Shown in pieces: positions 1 to 8,237 of a stretch of 36,531 nt of DNA; the stretch's first letter is position 1, and each line of letters begins with the position of its first letter. Origin of the DNA: JACCXG01 sp963785755 (GTDB lineage Bacteria > Acidobacteriota > Vicinamibacteria > Vicinamibacterales > 2-12-FULL-66-21); assembly GCA_963785755.1 (NCBI GenBank), contig CAWAXG010000044.1:1-36531 (forward strand), written 5' to 3'. Under the pieces are notes generated by a model. The model was not told the origin of the DNA, ran no database searches, and saw only the letters and a list, made by a program, of their open reading frames with translations. The translations under genes were made by a program, and so were the position numbers.

Positions 1-1466
1 ACGGGTCCTTGTAGGCCCCCATCTCCTTCGCCAGGCGCTCGGCGTAGAGCCCCCACCCCTCGGAATAGGCGGTGAAACCCGCCTGCGTGCGGAACGTCGG
101 CACGCCGGTGAGCTCCTGCGCGATCGCAATCTGCATGTGATGACCCGGGTTGCCCTCATGATAGGCAATGACCTCGAGCTCGTGCGTCGGCATGGCCTTC
201 ATACCGAGAAGGTGCGCGTAATAAACGCCTGGGCGTGAGCCATCGGGCGTGCCGGGAAAGTAGTGCTGCGCCGCGCCCGGCTGTTCGCGGAACGCCTCGA
301 CGCGTTTGACGGTGAGATCAGCTTTCGGGAGGATCCGGAGAAACTCGGGCAGCCGCGCCTTGATGACGCTGAGGTGATCGCGCGCCGCCTGCAGGTAGCG
401 CTCGCGCCCCTCGTCCGTGTTCGGGAGCGAGAACTGCGGGTCGGTACGCATGAAGGTGAAGAACTCCTGCAGCGTGCCCTTGAATCCGACCTTCTGTTTG
501 ACCGCTTCCATCTCGCCGTGGATGCGCGCGATTTCTTCGAGGCCGAACTCGTGGATCTGGTCGGCGGTCATGGCCGTGGTGGTCGATGCCACCAGGCGGT
601 CCTTGTAGAAGTCGGTCCCTTGCGGCAAAGCCCCGACTCCTCTCGCCTCGGCGTCGGTGTTCTTGACGTCCTGCTCGAACCAGGCGATCAGCGCGTCGTA
701 GGCCGGCCCGAACTTCTCGACGAGCGCGCTGCGCGCCGACGCGCGCAGCTGTTCCGCGCTCTTGTCGTCGATCTTGCCGGCCTTCAGCAGCGCGTCGATC
801 TCGGACTTCGCGTCCGTCCAGACAGGAGACTCGCCGCTGCCCTGAAAGGGCGTGCCCGTGACCAGTCCGCGGGCCTGCGACAGGACGCCCTCGTAGGCGA
901 ACCGGGGCGGACGCACGCCTTCCGCGGCCGCCGCTTTGGCGCGCACGAGCAGCTGATCGATGGCGCGCGCCACACCGCCGATGCGCGCGATATAGGCCTC
1001 CATATCCTTTGGCTGCTCGACCTTGTGGAAGGCAATGAGGAACTGCGGCAGGAACGCCTGCGGGCCCTGCATCTGGGTGAACACATAAGCCCGGCGCCGG
1101 TACGGCACTCCGGCCTCCGCCCGCTCCAGCTGGTAGTTCCAGATGTCGAACGACAGCTTGGCTTCCGGTGTGAGGCGGCTGGTACTCGAACATCCGCTGC
1201 ATCTCAGTGGCCGCCTTGCGAACCCACGCGAGCTGCGTATCCTGGCCGCGTTCGGAGAAGTCGTCGATCTCGCCGTAGTCCTCGTCGTTGATCCCGAGGA
1301 ACGTCTTCTGAATCGGGCTGAATTCGAGCTGCTCCTGCCACCGCGCCGCGAACCACTGGTTCAGGCGTTCGGTTTCGTTCTGGGCCGGCTGCTGTGCGGG
1401 GAGGCGCGTCGGCGCGAACACGGCAAGCGCCGAGCAGGCCAGGATCACTCTGAATACGGTGCGCAT
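1..1466 (-). CDS. DUF885 family secreted hydrolase, 3'-incomplete and frameshifted
   Basis: The gene enters from the left edge, so its C-terminus is missing. The ATG at 1466 opens a signal peptide (MRTVFRVILACSALAVFA) followed by a helical DUF885-type region. The first frame reads to about 1180 (ending MFEYQ), then the family sequence continues in another frame from LTPEAKLSFDIWNYQLERAE to the window edge with no stop. One extra base (or two missing) near 1178-1186 explains the break. Near the left edge the motif EVIAYHEGNPGHHMQ is visible; the HExxPGHH-like histidines are the presumed metal site of DUF885 proteins, which behave like metallo-carboxypeptidases. The protein is probably periplasmic and may cleave peptides, but the substrate is unknown. 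The frame is otherwise well conserved, so this is either a sequencing error or a very recent mutation. No Shine-Dalgarno sequence is seen; a TAGCAT box lies just upstream. Confidence 0.8.
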
Positions 1467-1472
1467 GAGCCC

Positions 1473-1478
1473 ATGCTA
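1473..1478 (-). promoter_or_regulatory. Candidate -10 box (TAGCAT) for the DUF885 gene
   Basis: On the minus strand TAGCAT ends six bases before the ATG at 1466. Transcription would start at or next to the start codon, giving a leaderless mRNA. No convincing -35 box was found, so this is a weak call supported mainly by similar boxes before other genes here. Confidence 0.3.
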
Positions 1479-1523
1479 ACCCGGCGGCGGCGATCGAGCG
1501 TGAAGCAGTTAGTAAAGGTTCGA

Positions 1524-2195
1524 CTATTTGAGGCGGTACGGTTTGAGGGCCTTCGCCAACTCCCCTGCGACGCTGTTCGCCCCGGCGGGGCCCGAGAATG
1601 GGCCGACGCCCTTGCCCGACAGCAGCACCACGCTCGTGTTCTGGTGCTTGAGCACGAACGGGTAGTCCCAGGCGAAGGTGTAGTTCACCGTCAGCACGGC
1701 GTCCGCCACCACTGGATCGTCCACGATCGAAACCTTCAGGGACTGAAACGCCTTGTTCTCTCCGAGCGCCGCCTTCATCTGCGCCGTGCCGAAGTAGGCT
1801 GCCCTCGAGGCGTCGACGAACATGGTGCGGAAATTCCGCAGGATCACGTCGGGATCCTTCGTCGACGCAAGGAGCTCGGATTTCTCGGGACCCTGCCGGG
1901 TTGCGGTGGTGGTCGCCACCCCTTTGGCAAGGGCGCGTGTCCGGGCCTGCATCGCCAGGATGATCTCGTCCCCGACGCCGGAGTCCTTCAGCGCAATCAG
2001 CGCCGCCGGCGAGAGGTCGAACTTCACGTTCGACGCCTCGATCGTGCTGTGGATGATGGGCAGGCTCAGCTGCGCCCGAACCATCTTGACGACGTGCTCG
2101 TTGGTCAGGGTTTCTTCGGGCTGGGCGGATCCGACGCCAGCAGGGACCGTGAGTCCCAGGGCCACCAGCGCGATCGCGAACCTACAAGCGTTCAT
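1524..2195 (-). CDS. Secreted protein of unknown function with an N-terminal helical motif
   Basis: The product is 223 residues. I chose the ATG at 2195 rather than an upstream ATG at 2261 because it begins a clean signal peptide (MNACRFAIALVALGLTVPAG, cleaved near GVGSA) and GGAG lies about 10 bases before it. After the signal comes a short helical segment (LTNEHVVKMVRAQLS, then FDLSPAALIALKDSGV) resembling a segment often seen in secreted acidobacterial proteins. The C-terminal half, about residues 95-223, looks like a compact alpha/beta domain (VLRNFRTMFVDASRAAYFGT, then VVADAVLTVNYTFAWDYPF). No catalytic motif is evident. It is probably a periplasmic protein. It follows the DUF885 gene start on the same strand but is transcribed first, with a gap of 57 bases, so the two may share a transcript. 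Confidence 0.7.
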   Translation of the reverse strand: MNACRFAIALVALGLTVPAGVGSAQPEETLTNEHVVKMVRAQLSLPIIHSTIEASNVKFDLSPAALIALKDSGVGDEIILAMQARTRALAKGVATTTATRQGPEKSELLASTKDPDVILRNFRTMFVDASRAAYFGTAQMKAALGENKAFQSLKVSIVDDPVVADAVLTVNYTFAWDYPFVLKHQNTSVVLLSGKGVGPFSGPAGANSVAGELAKALKPYRLK

Positions 2196-2459
2196 CTCGG
2201 CCTCCATCTCCAAATGTGAAGACCGGCCGGGATCGGGCTCAGGTTCGCGCCGCTGGCTCATGCTCGAGCATTGCCCGCGAAGTGGTAACCAGGATTTTCG
2301 TGACCTACGGCGCTCAACCGGGCCGAGATGCAGCCGCGGGCGTGAGGTTGAGCGCTTCGTCGCCTACCGAGGCGTCGGGATCGTCGCCGCCATCATGACC
2401 GGGCGCGTTCTGCCTTCCGCTCAAATTTTCGTCGCGCACTTCGCCGTCTCCTCCCGGAA

Positions 2460-2858
2460 TCAGCGTTTCTTCGTGCGCCGCGTGGCGCTTGGTCTCTCTT
2501 GGATATTGGCGATGCGGGCCAGGGTCTCCTCGAAGAGCACCCGATTCTCTCGTCGGGCATCCTCGATCTGCTCCGTCAGGGCCGTGACGATCATCACATT
2601 TCCGCTCTGGAACTCTTCGCGCAGGACGCGACGCGTCTCTTCATCTCCGGCGCGAATCTCCTCGCGCAGGCTGCGCAGGACCGCTTCGTCGCCGGTTTGA
2701 ATCTCCTGACGGATGGCAGAAAATTCATCGTGCATCTCGGCCCGAAGTTGCACAATCTGCGACTCCAACCGGTCCATGCGAGCGGGGAGCTGTTCGATCC
2801 CGGTCATGCGCCGTTCGAGCCTTTCGAGTCTGTTTTCAACGCTTTGCCTCGGCATCAC
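2460..2858 (-). CDS. Small coiled-coil protein of unknown function
   Basis: The product is about 132 residues and nearly all helical, with heptad-like spacing of Leu and Ile (NRLERLERRM, RMDRLESQIVQLRAEM, LREEIRAGDEETRRVLREE) and many Arg and Glu residues. It has no signal peptide or membrane segment and ends in a basic tail (TRRTKKR). It most likely forms a parallel coiled coil in the cytoplasm; its function is unknown. Translation may start at GTG 2858 or at the adjacent ATG 2855; a GGGAGAAGG stretch immediately upstream acts as the ribosome binding site and slightly favours the ATG. Isolated single gene with about 265 bases to the next gene. A weak internal repeat of the xxLREExxxGDE type is visible. 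Confidence 0.65.
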   Translation of the reverse strand: MMPRQSVENRLERLERRMTGIEQLPARMDRLESQIVQLRAEMHDEFSAIRQEIQTGDEAVLRSLREEIRAGDEETRRVLREEFQSGNVMIVTALTEQIEDARRENRVLFEETLARIANIQERPSATRRTKKR

Positions 2859-3004
2859 CTTCTCCCATCTGCTTTCGGCAGCCCCAATCGGGGGCGCTGA
2901 ATCGCATCGGGGGAAGGGCGAATCGTATGCCGGTCACGACGGCAGGCCGACGACGTTATCGTCGTCGCTGCGTGGCGTCAATCTGTTCCTACAAGGTTGA
3001 TTGG

Positions 3005-3970
3005 CTACCGCGAGATGGCGTTCTTTCGAATGTATTCCTCCACGTGATTCTGCGAAGGACCGATGTAGTGGAACCGTTCGGCATAGGTGAGCCCGTGGCG
3101 CTGGCCAGTGATCCGATCCTGCTGCAGGACGAACTCCCGAATGTAGTTGCGATTCGCGGACGCGTCGTCCGAGCCAAGGAGCGGCAAGCGCTGGCCCTGT
3201 GCATCCAGACGTGCGCGTAAACGCTGGCCGTTCTCCCCGGCCGGGCCCTGTGCTTTGTTCTCCAGGTTCAGATCGATCTTGCGCTCGACCCAGGGAGCAA
3301 TGTCCACGACGCGGTTCACACGCTGCTGGAACCGCGCGAAGTAATACTTTTCCTTGACCGAGTACGGCGACAATCCGGCGGCGAAATGCTCGGGATAGTC
3401 CTTGGCGCCGCCGGCCATCCACGCCGCCGCCTCGACACAAGCGCTCGTGACGTAGTGATCGGGGTTCTCTTCGTACTCCCCCCACGGATCGTATGTGACC
3501 ACGATGTCCGCCTTCAGCAGGCGGAACAGGAAGATGAAGCGAGCGCGCAGTTCCGACCGCGCGATGTTGTCCATCATGTGATTGTTGTAATTGAGATCGA
3601 ACGTGCGCTCCACGCCAAGCACCTTGGAGATGGCCATCATGTCGCGCGCATTCGCCGAGACCGTCTCGGCGTACGAACCAGGCCCGGCCATATCGTCGTT
3701 GGTCACGCGAATCAGATACCCCTTGGCTCCCTCGTCCATCAGCTTGAAGACGGTCCCCGCGGCAAAGAGCGGTATGTCGTCGGAGTGCGGTTGGATGGCC
3801 ACGACCACCTGACCTTCCCGCGGCTTGCCGCTGTGCGGCCGCTCGATCACGAGCGGTTCGTGAGCATCAAACTGCTGCAGCGACTGTGGCGGTTGGGTCG
3901 TCTGGCGCGCTGGCAGCGCGACAGGCAACCCGGCGGCGAGAGCGGTTTGGAGAAATGTTCGGCGGTTCAT
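3005..3970 (-). CDS. PIG-L family (LmbE-like) deacetylase, exported
   Basis: The product is 321 residues. It starts with a twin-arginine-like signal (MNRRTFLQTALAAG), suggesting export in a folded, metal-loaded state. The PIG-L/LmbE fold is marked by VVVAIQPHSDD (His62, Asp65; usually AHPDD) and NPDHY (His172), which together form the family's zinc site; Asp64 is the likely general base. These enzymes remove acetyl groups from GlcNAc-containing compounds or related amides. The true substrate cannot be told from the sequence. The Pro-to-Ser change in the usual HPDD motif is a small deviation. Length is somewhat above a minimal PIG-L enzyme (about 230-270 residues) because of the leader and a C-terminal tail. 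It stands alone, divergent from the operon starting at 4246. No ribosome binding site is seen, and a promoter ends right before the ATG. Confidence 0.85.
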   Translation of the reverse strand: MNRRTFLQTALAAGLPVALPARQTTQPPQSLQQFDAHEPLVIERPHSGKPREGQVVVAIQPHSDDIPLFAAGTVFKLMDEGAKGYLIRVTNDDMAGPGSYAETVSANARDMMAISKVLGVERTFDLNYNNHMMDNIARSELRARFIFLFRLLKADIVVTYDPWGEYEENPDHYVTSACVEAAAWMAGGAKDYPEHFAAGLSPYSVKEKYYFARFQQRVNRVVDIAPWVERKIDLNLENKAQGPAGENGQRLRARLDAQGQRLPLLGSDDASANRNYIREFVLQQDRITGQRHGLTYAERFHYIGPSQNHVEEYIRKNAISR

Positions 3971-3977
3971 GCGCGTG

Positions 3978-4005
3978 ATTCTACGCGCGCGGGCGGTATC
4001 AGCAA
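3978..4005 (-). promoter_or_regulatory. Candidate promoter TTGCTG-N16-TAGAAT for the PIG-L gene
   Basis: On the minus strand a -35-like TTGCTG (4000-4005) and a -10-like TAGAAT (3978-3983) are separated by 16 bases. The -10 box ends eight bases before the ATG at 3970, so transcription should start at about 3971. That predicts a leaderless message, in line with the absence of a ribosome binding site. Confidence 0.45.
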
Positions 4006-4191
4006 ACTCGAGACCGGGCGACGCGGCAGAAACACAAAGTCAGCGCACACCTCTGCGATCCGCGGCGTCGTGCCAACGGCGCGAACGAGTCCCAGCGCGG
4101 ATCGCCTACTAGTGCGAGATACTTCGATGTCGGTGATTCCCGGCGTCCCCCCGGACGTCGGACTGCGGGGCTTGTTCTCTGCCAGGCGACC

Positions 4192-4220
4192 TTGACAGCC
4201 AACATCGAAGGTACAAGAAT
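4192..4220 (+). promoter_or_regulatory. Candidate sigma-70 promoter TTGACA-N17-AAGAAT
   Basis: A perfect -35 hexamer TTGACA (4192-4197) is followed after exactly 17 bases by AAGAAT (4215-4220, four of six consensus bases). The predicted start near 4227 lies about 19 bases before the ATG at 4246. This argues against the in-frame TTG at 4192 being a start codon, since it is part of the -35 box. Confidence 0.5.
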
Positions 4221-4245
4221 CACCACGTCCAGACCGGATCATCTG

Positions 4246-5112
4246 ATGCGCAATAAGCTTCGAGATCTCCTGGTTGCGCTTGCCGGTGCGGCGGTGACCG
4301 CGGCCGCATTTTACGCCGCGACGCCAACCGAGGGGCAGGCTCCCGCATCCCGCATTCCACGGGCGCCGGACGGCAGGCCGAATCTGAACGGCATCTGGCA
4401 GGCGCTCAATACGGCCAACTACGACATCGAGGCGCATCTGGCGCGGCCGGCCCTCGCGATGCGCCCTGGTCCGTTGATCCCCGTGCCCGCCAGGGAGGTC
4501 GTCGCATTGGGAGCCGTCGGCTCCGTTCCTGCCGGGGTGGGCGTGGTCGTTGGCGGCGCCATACCCTACACGCCAGAAGGCCTCGCGAAGAAGAAAGAGA
4601 ATCAGGACGGCTGGCTGACGCGCGACCCCGAGATCAAATGCTATCTGCCGGGAGTTCCGCGCGCGACATACATGCCGTTTCCGTTTCAGATCTTTCAGAG
4701 CGACAAGGCGTTCTTCATCGCGCACGAATATGCCGGCGCCGTCCGGAACATTTATCTGAAGGATCCCGGTCCGCCGCAGGTCGATTCGTGGATGGGGCAG
4801 TCGGTCGGGAGATGGGACGGAAGCACGTTCGTCGTCGAGACCAGCGGATTCAACGATCAGAGCTGGTTCGATCGCGCCGGCAATCACCACAGCGAAGCGC
4901 TCAAGGTCACGGAGCGCTACACGATGACCGGCCCGGATCATATTCAGTACGAAGCGACGATCGACGATCCGAAGGTCTTCTCGCGGCCGTGGAAGATCGC
5001 CATGCCACTCTACCGTCACGTCAACAAGGATGCACGGCTCGGCCAGTTCAAGTGCGTCGAATTCGTCGAAGAGCTCATGTATGGCCACCTTCGCAAAGAA
5101 CCGGTCAAGTAG
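4246..5112 (+). CDS. Secreted protein with PDGRPNLNGIW motif, first gene of a three-gene operon
   Basis: The product is 288 residues from the ATG at 4246. It begins with a signal peptide (MRNKLRDLLVALAGAAVTAA) and then the motif RAPDGRPNLNGIWQ. The C-terminal half carries a pattern shared with the next gene: WMGQSVGRWDGSTFVVET, then SEALKVTERYTMTGPDHIQY, then a TIDDP segment and FSRPW. Proteins of this kind are abundant in Acidobacteria and have no assigned function that I can name. The YMPFPFQIFQSDKAFFI stretch and the WDG segments suggest a beta-rich fold, perhaps binding a small molecule or polymer outside the membrane. No catalytic motif is evident. It is ten bases from the next gene, so it is part of one transcript with it and with the DUF6152 gene. 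Confidence 0.75.
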   Translation: MRNKLRDLLVALAGAAVTAAAFYAATPTEGQAPASRIPRAPDGRPNLNGIWQALNTANYDIEAHLARPALAMRPGPLIPVPAREVVALGAVGSVPAGVGVVVGGAIPYTPEGLAKKKENQDGWLTRDPEIKCYLPGVPRATYMPFPFQIFQSDKAFFIAHEYAGAVRNIYLKDPGPPQVDSWMGQSVGRWDGSTFVVETSGFNDQSWFDRAGNHHSEALKVTERYTMTGPDHIQYEATIDDPKVFSRPWKIAMPLYRHVNKDARLGQFKCVEFVEELMYGHLRKEPVK

Positions 5113-5122
5113 GACCGCGGAT

Positions 5123-6193
5123 ATGAATCTGCGGTCCGGTTCGGCATGTGCGATCGCCATTCTGGCGACCCTGGCCGGAGTCATCACGGCGACCGCGCAG
5201 GCTCCCGGGTCGGCGCCTGCAAAAGCGGCGGCGAAATCAAAGCCGTGGACCGCACCACGTACGCCCGACGGTCATCCGGATCTCCAGGGCACGTGGACCA
5301 ACGGGACGATCACGCCGCTCGAGCGTCCCGATGGATCGCGCGTGACGCTGACCAGGGACGAGGTCGATCGGCTCGAGAAGGGCGTCGAGGATCGGGCCAA
5401 GCGCCTCGACCAGCCGAGCGATCCGAACCGGCCGGCGCCGCCGAAAGGTGGCGACGGATCGACCGGCGCGGCCGGCAATGTCGGCGGCTACAACAATTTC
5501 TGGCTGGATCCCGGCGACCGCGTCGCGGTCGTCAACGGCGAGTGGAGAAGCTCGCTCATCGTGGATCCGGCTGACGGCAAGGTTCCGGCGCTCACCGAGG
5601 AGGCGCGTCAGCGGAGCGCGGCGCGCGCCGCCGAACTGCGCGGCCGGGGCCAGTACGACCACCCGGAGCTCCGTCCGCTCGGAGAGCGCTGCATCATGTC
5701 GTTCGGCTCGAACGCCGGACCGCCCATGCTGCCCAACTACTTCTACAACAACAACTATCAGATCGTGCAAACGAGGGATCACGTCATGATCCTCGTCGAG
5801 ATGGTGCACGATGTCAGGATCATCCGGATCGGGGGTGAACGTCTCCCGCCACACCTCCGCCCCTGGATGGGCGATTCGATCGGACGGTGGGAAGGCGATA
5901 CGCTCGTCGTCGAGACGACGAACTTTCATCCGCTCCAGAGATTTCGGAGCGCGTCCGAGAACCTGAAGGTGATCGAACGCTTCACCCGCGTGAGCGCGGA
6001 CACGATTCTCTACAAGTTCACCATCGACGATCCGTCGACGTTCACGCGCCCCTGGAGCGGCGAAGTTCCCTTCAATCGCATCGACGACCTCATTTTCGAG
6101 TACGCGTGCCATGAGGCGAACTATGCGCTGTCCAACATCCTCAGTGGAGAACGCGCCAGGGAGCGGGAACAGATGAAGAAAAAGCAGGAGTAG
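5123..6193 (+). CDS. Secreted protein with PDGHPDLQGTW motif, paralogue of the upstream gene
   Basis: The product is 356 residues from the ATG at 5123, chosen because AGGA lies eight bases upstream and a signal peptide follows (SACAIAILATLAGVITATA). An upstream in-frame ATG at 5030 lies inside the previous gene and adds a low-quality leader. Mature domain: RTPDGHPDLQGTWTNGTITP near the N-terminus, a mid-region with GERCIMSFGSNAGPPM and a run of Asn (FYNNNYQIVQT), then WMGDSIGRWEGDTLVVET, SENLKVIERFTRVSADTILY, and TIDDPSTFTRPW. The last part aligns block by block with the preceding protein, so the two are diverged duplicates. It ends in a charged helix (EREQMKKKQE). Function is unknown; periplasmic or outer-membrane-associated placement is inferred from the signal peptide. 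Confidence 0.78.
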   Translation: MNLRSGSACAIAILATLAGVITATAQAPGSAPAKAAAKSKPWTAPRTPDGHPDLQGTWTNGTITPLERPDGSRVTLTRDEVDRLEKGVEDRAKRLDQPSDPNRPAPPKGGDGSTGAAGNVGGYNNFWLDPGDRVAVVNGEWRSSLIVDPADGKVPALTEEARQRSAARAAELRGRGQYDHPELRPLGERCIMSFGSNAGPPMLPNYFYNNNYQIVQTRDHVMILVEMVHDVRIIRIGGERLPPHLRPWMGDSIGRWEGDTLVVETTNFHPLQRFRSASENLKVIERFTRVSADTILYKFTIDDPSTFTRPWSGEVPFNRIDDLIFEYACHEANYALSNILSGERAREREQMKKKQE

Positions 6194-6200
6194 GGATCCC

Positions 6201-6650
6201 ATGCAACGCAGACTCTGGATACTGATTGCCGGGTGTGGGCTGCTGTGCGCCACGACCCCCGTGGCCGGTCACCACGCGTTCGGCGCCGAGTTCGATCCGG
6301 ACGCACCCATCCGTTTGCAGGGCAAGGTCGTCAAGCTCGAATGGGTCAATCCGCACGCGTGGATCCATATCGAAGTGAAGAAGGCGGATGGCACGACGGA
6401 AGTGTGGATGGTCGAGGGCGGGACGCCAAACACGCTCTTGCGCCGCGGGCTCACGCGGGAATCGCTTACTTATGGCACCGAGCTCATCGTCGATGGATAC
6501 CAGACGAAGGACCACTCGCTCAAGCGGGCGAACGGCCGCGACGTCACGTTCACGGACGGCCGCAAGATCTTCATGGGATCGTCGGGAACCGGCGCGCCGC
6601 GTGACGGGCGCGATCCGATCGAACAGAAGAAAGGGCGAGGCGGCCTGTAG
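6201..6650 (+). CDS. DUF6152 family secreted protein
   Basis: The product is 149 residues with a signal peptide (MQRRLWILIAGCGLLCATT) cleaved before GHHAFGAEFDP. The segment GHHAFGAEFD, then IRLQGKVVKLEWVNPHAWIHI, then YGTELIVDGYQTKDHSLKRANGR is the DUF6152 signature as I know it: a small OB-like beta barrel. The paired His residues right after the leader and NPHAW could bind metal, but this is inference. AGGAG sits about 12 bases before the ATG. The gene starts seven bases after its neighbour stops and closes the operon that begins at 4246. It ends four bases from the convergent DUF6644 gene. The family has no known function; its repeated pairing with PDGxPxL proteins suggests a joint role at the cell surface. 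Confidence 0.8.
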   Translation: MQRRLWILIAGCGLLCATTPVAGHHAFGAEFDPDAPIRLQGKVVKLEWVNPHAWIHIEVKKADGTTEVWMVEGGTPNTLLRRGLTRESLTYGTELIVDGYQTKDHSLKRANGRDVTFTDGRKIFMGSSGTGAPRDGRDPIEQKKGRGGL

Positions 6651-6653
6651 CAG

Positions 6654-7130
6654 CTAGGAAAATCCTATCCACCGTCCGGCCGCCGCAACCGTGAACCACA
6701 GCGTCAGCGAGACGAGCGCGACCAGCCTGGTGCGACGTGTAGCGCCTGTTCCCGCCATGGCGACACGATGGCGGATCGTCAGCGTGTAAAGCAGCGCCAC
6801 GGGCAGCGTCGTGATCTTGATCCAGAACGCCTGACTGTAATAGCACTTCACCGATTCCGACACGAACAGACCTGTACCGGTCACGATCATCACGACGATG
6901 CTCCCGAGCAGCCATGCCCGCGTGTCCTTCGCGAGGTTCGCAATCGATTGACCGCGCACGCCCACGCCGAGCATTCGCAAATCCAGGACGAGCAGCGATC
7001 CTCCCAGCACCGATAGTCCGAGCAGGTGCACGGCTTCGATGACCGGAAACAGCCACGCTGAGTCCTTGATGGCATGCCCGATCGCAGTGGCTTCACACCA
7101 TTCGAAAAACGGGAGGAGTGATGTATCCAC
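6654..7130 (-). CDS. DUF6644-like integral membrane protein, second copy
   Basis: About 158 residues from a GTG at 7130; sequence upstream in the same frame lies inside the neighbouring gene and does not resemble the family. Four hydrophobic segments are visible, around residues 25-50, 73-92, 104-119 and 133-155. It aligns with the upstream gene: FFEWCEATAIGHAIKDSAWL, IEAVHLLGLSVLGGSLLVLD, LRMLGVGVRG, VVMIVTGTGLFVSESV. His35 (EAVHLL) and His121 (TIRHRV) match His33 and His118 of the paralogue. Conserved membrane histidines could bind heme, so a b-type cytochrome role is possible but unproven. It starts eight bases after the paralogue stops and is last in the operon that begins with the cytochrome c lipoprotein. 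No clear ribosome binding site; coupling to the previous gene is likely. Confidence 0.68.
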   Translation of the reverse strand: MDTSLLPFFEWCEATAIGHAIKDSAWLFPVIEAVHLLGLSVLGGSLLVLDLRMLGVGVRGQSIANLAKDTRAWLLGSIVVMIVTGTGLFVSESVKCYYSQAFWIKITTLPVALLYTLTIRHRVAMAGTGATRRTRLVALVSLTLWFTVAAAGRWIGFS

Positions 7131-7138
7131 GCGAAGCG

Positions 7139-7699
7139 CTACCGCGGAGGCACGACGCACCCGGCAGCCCAGTTGATGAAGTCGGACTGGGGCTGAATGT
7201 CGCAGTCGAACCAGTTGTAGGCAATCATCCGGCCTGCGACGACGATGCCGGCCCACAGAATAAGCGAGACGATGGCGGCCACACGCGCGGCGACGGGCGT
7301 GGTAGGCGTCAGATCCCACTCCGCGACGCGCCGCTCCGTGCGCGAGTGAAACAGCCACACGTTCAACCCGGCCAGAAGCAGCATCGCAACCTTCGCGCGA
7401 AAAAAGATGCTCTGATAGGTCCTGACCGGGATCGCGTAAAAGAGCAGCAGGCCCGTGATGACCATGATCACGAATCCGGCCTTTGCCCACGGCAGGAGTC
7501 GCGAGGTCACTTCAGAGACCGGCACCTGCTTCATCGTGAGCCCGAGCAGTCGAAGATCGAGCATGACCGTGAGACCGACGAACATGGTCAGCGTCAGGAC
7601 GTGCGTCGATTCGATCAGCGGATACAGATAGAGCGACTCATGGAGCGCAATGCTCCAGGACGTGCTCGCCAGCCATTCGACGAAATGAAGGAGTGACAT
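7139..7699 (-). CDS. DUF6644-like integral membrane protein, first copy
   Basis: The product is 186 residues. The N-terminus, FVEWLASTSWSIALHESLYL, leads into four hydrophobic segments at about residues 24-48, 72-92, 101-117 and 136-156. The block IESTHVLTLTMFVGLTVMLD followed by LRLLGL is typical of the DUF6644 family. His33 (IESTHVL) and His118 (WLFHSRTERR) align with histidines of the adjacent copy and may be heme ligands, by inference only. The C-terminus carries a short extension (DCDIQPQSDFINWAAGC) missing from the second copy. It starts 25 bases downstream of the cytochrome c lipoprotein gene and is followed by its paralogue eight bases later, so all three genes should be co-transcribed. 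This suggests a membrane module that exchanges electrons with the lipoprotein. Confidence 0.75.
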   Translation of the reverse strand: MSLLHFVEWLASTSWSIALHESLYLYPLIESTHVLTLTMFVGLTVMLDLRLLGLTMKQVPVSEVTSRLLPWAKAGFVIMVITGLLLFYAIPVRTYQSIFFRAKVAMLLLAGLNVWLFHSRTERRVAEWDLTPTTPVAARVAAIVSLILWAGIVVAGRMIAYNWFDCDIQPQSDFINWAAGCVVPPR

Positions 7700-7724
7700 G
7701 GTGAGAGCAGAAACCGAGCAGCCG

Positions 7725-8201
7725 TCATTTTTCCTGGGCGTTCGGTCTCATCTGCGCGAGGGCGTACTTGGCGTGGCAGGCGACGCATGCGTCGTAGACC
7801 TCCGCACCGACGTCGAACACGGCTTTCGCGTTCTTCGACTCCGCGGCCGCGATGGCGCGTTGGCCGACGTCGACGAGTGCCTTCGACAGCGTCATCCAGT
7901 CGTCGTTATCCCTGGCGCGGCCGGTCATCATCAACAGATTCCCGCCTTCGGCGACAACATACGCGCTGTTGCGAACGGCGGCCCATTCCTCGTCTGTGGA
8001 CGGCGCGACCTCGACGACGCCCTTGGCGTCCTCGATCGTACCCACGGCATCCCGGTACACTTCTGCGGCAGGCTCGAGGATCGACGACATCAACTGCTTG
8101 ACGTCAGCGACCGGGCGAAGGGGTGGCGGCGGCTCAGGAGGCGTGCGGCATCCGGAACCCAGCAACGCGCCCAACAGAACGAGCCACGAGGTGTGTCGCA
8201 T
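7725..8201 (-). CDS. Cytochrome c (class II-like) lipoprotein
   Basis: The product is 158 residues. A short leader ends at a Cys (LLGALLGSGC, Cys18), a plausible though imperfect lipobox, so the mature protein is probably membrane-anchored in the periplasm. The rest is mostly helical, and one heme motif, CVACH (Cys139, Cys142, His143), sits close to the C-terminus. A C-terminal CxxCH in a four-helix protein is the layout of class II cytochromes (cytochrome c' and c-556 type). The Met at 91-92 in LLMMTGRA could be the other axial ligand, which is a guess. It is the first gene of an operon with two DUF6644 membrane proteins and probably hands electrons to or from them. A TAGAAT box lies just upstream. 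Confidence 0.75.
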   Translation of the reverse strand: MRHTSWLVLLGALLGSGCRTPPEPPPPLRPVADVKQLMSSILEPAAEVYRDAVGTIEDAKGVVEVAPSTDEEWAAVRNSAYVVAEGGNLLMMTGRARDNDDWMTLSKALVDVGQRAIAAAESKNAKAVFDVGAEVYDACVACHAKYALAQMRPNAQEK

Positions 8202-8211
8202 CGGATGGGTG

Positions 8212-8217
8212 ATTCTA
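8212..8217 (-). promoter_or_regulatory. Candidate -10 box (TAGAAT) for the cytochrome c lipoprotein operon
   Basis: TAGAAT on the minus strand ends 11 bases before the ATG at 8201, so the transcript would have a leader of only a few bases. No strong -35 box or ribosome binding site is seen. The box has five of six consensus bases. Confidence 0.35.
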
Positions 8218-8237
8218 CGTCAGTTGAACGTTTCCTC

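Noticed and set aside
263..1291. Open frame of 342 codons on the plus strand
   Set aside because: Antisense to the DUF885 gene, whose protein motifs are clear on the minus strand.
4192..4246. TTG at 4192 as start of the first PDGRPNL protein
   Set aside because: The TTG is part of a perfect TTGACA -35 box, and the signal peptide begins at the ATG at 4246.
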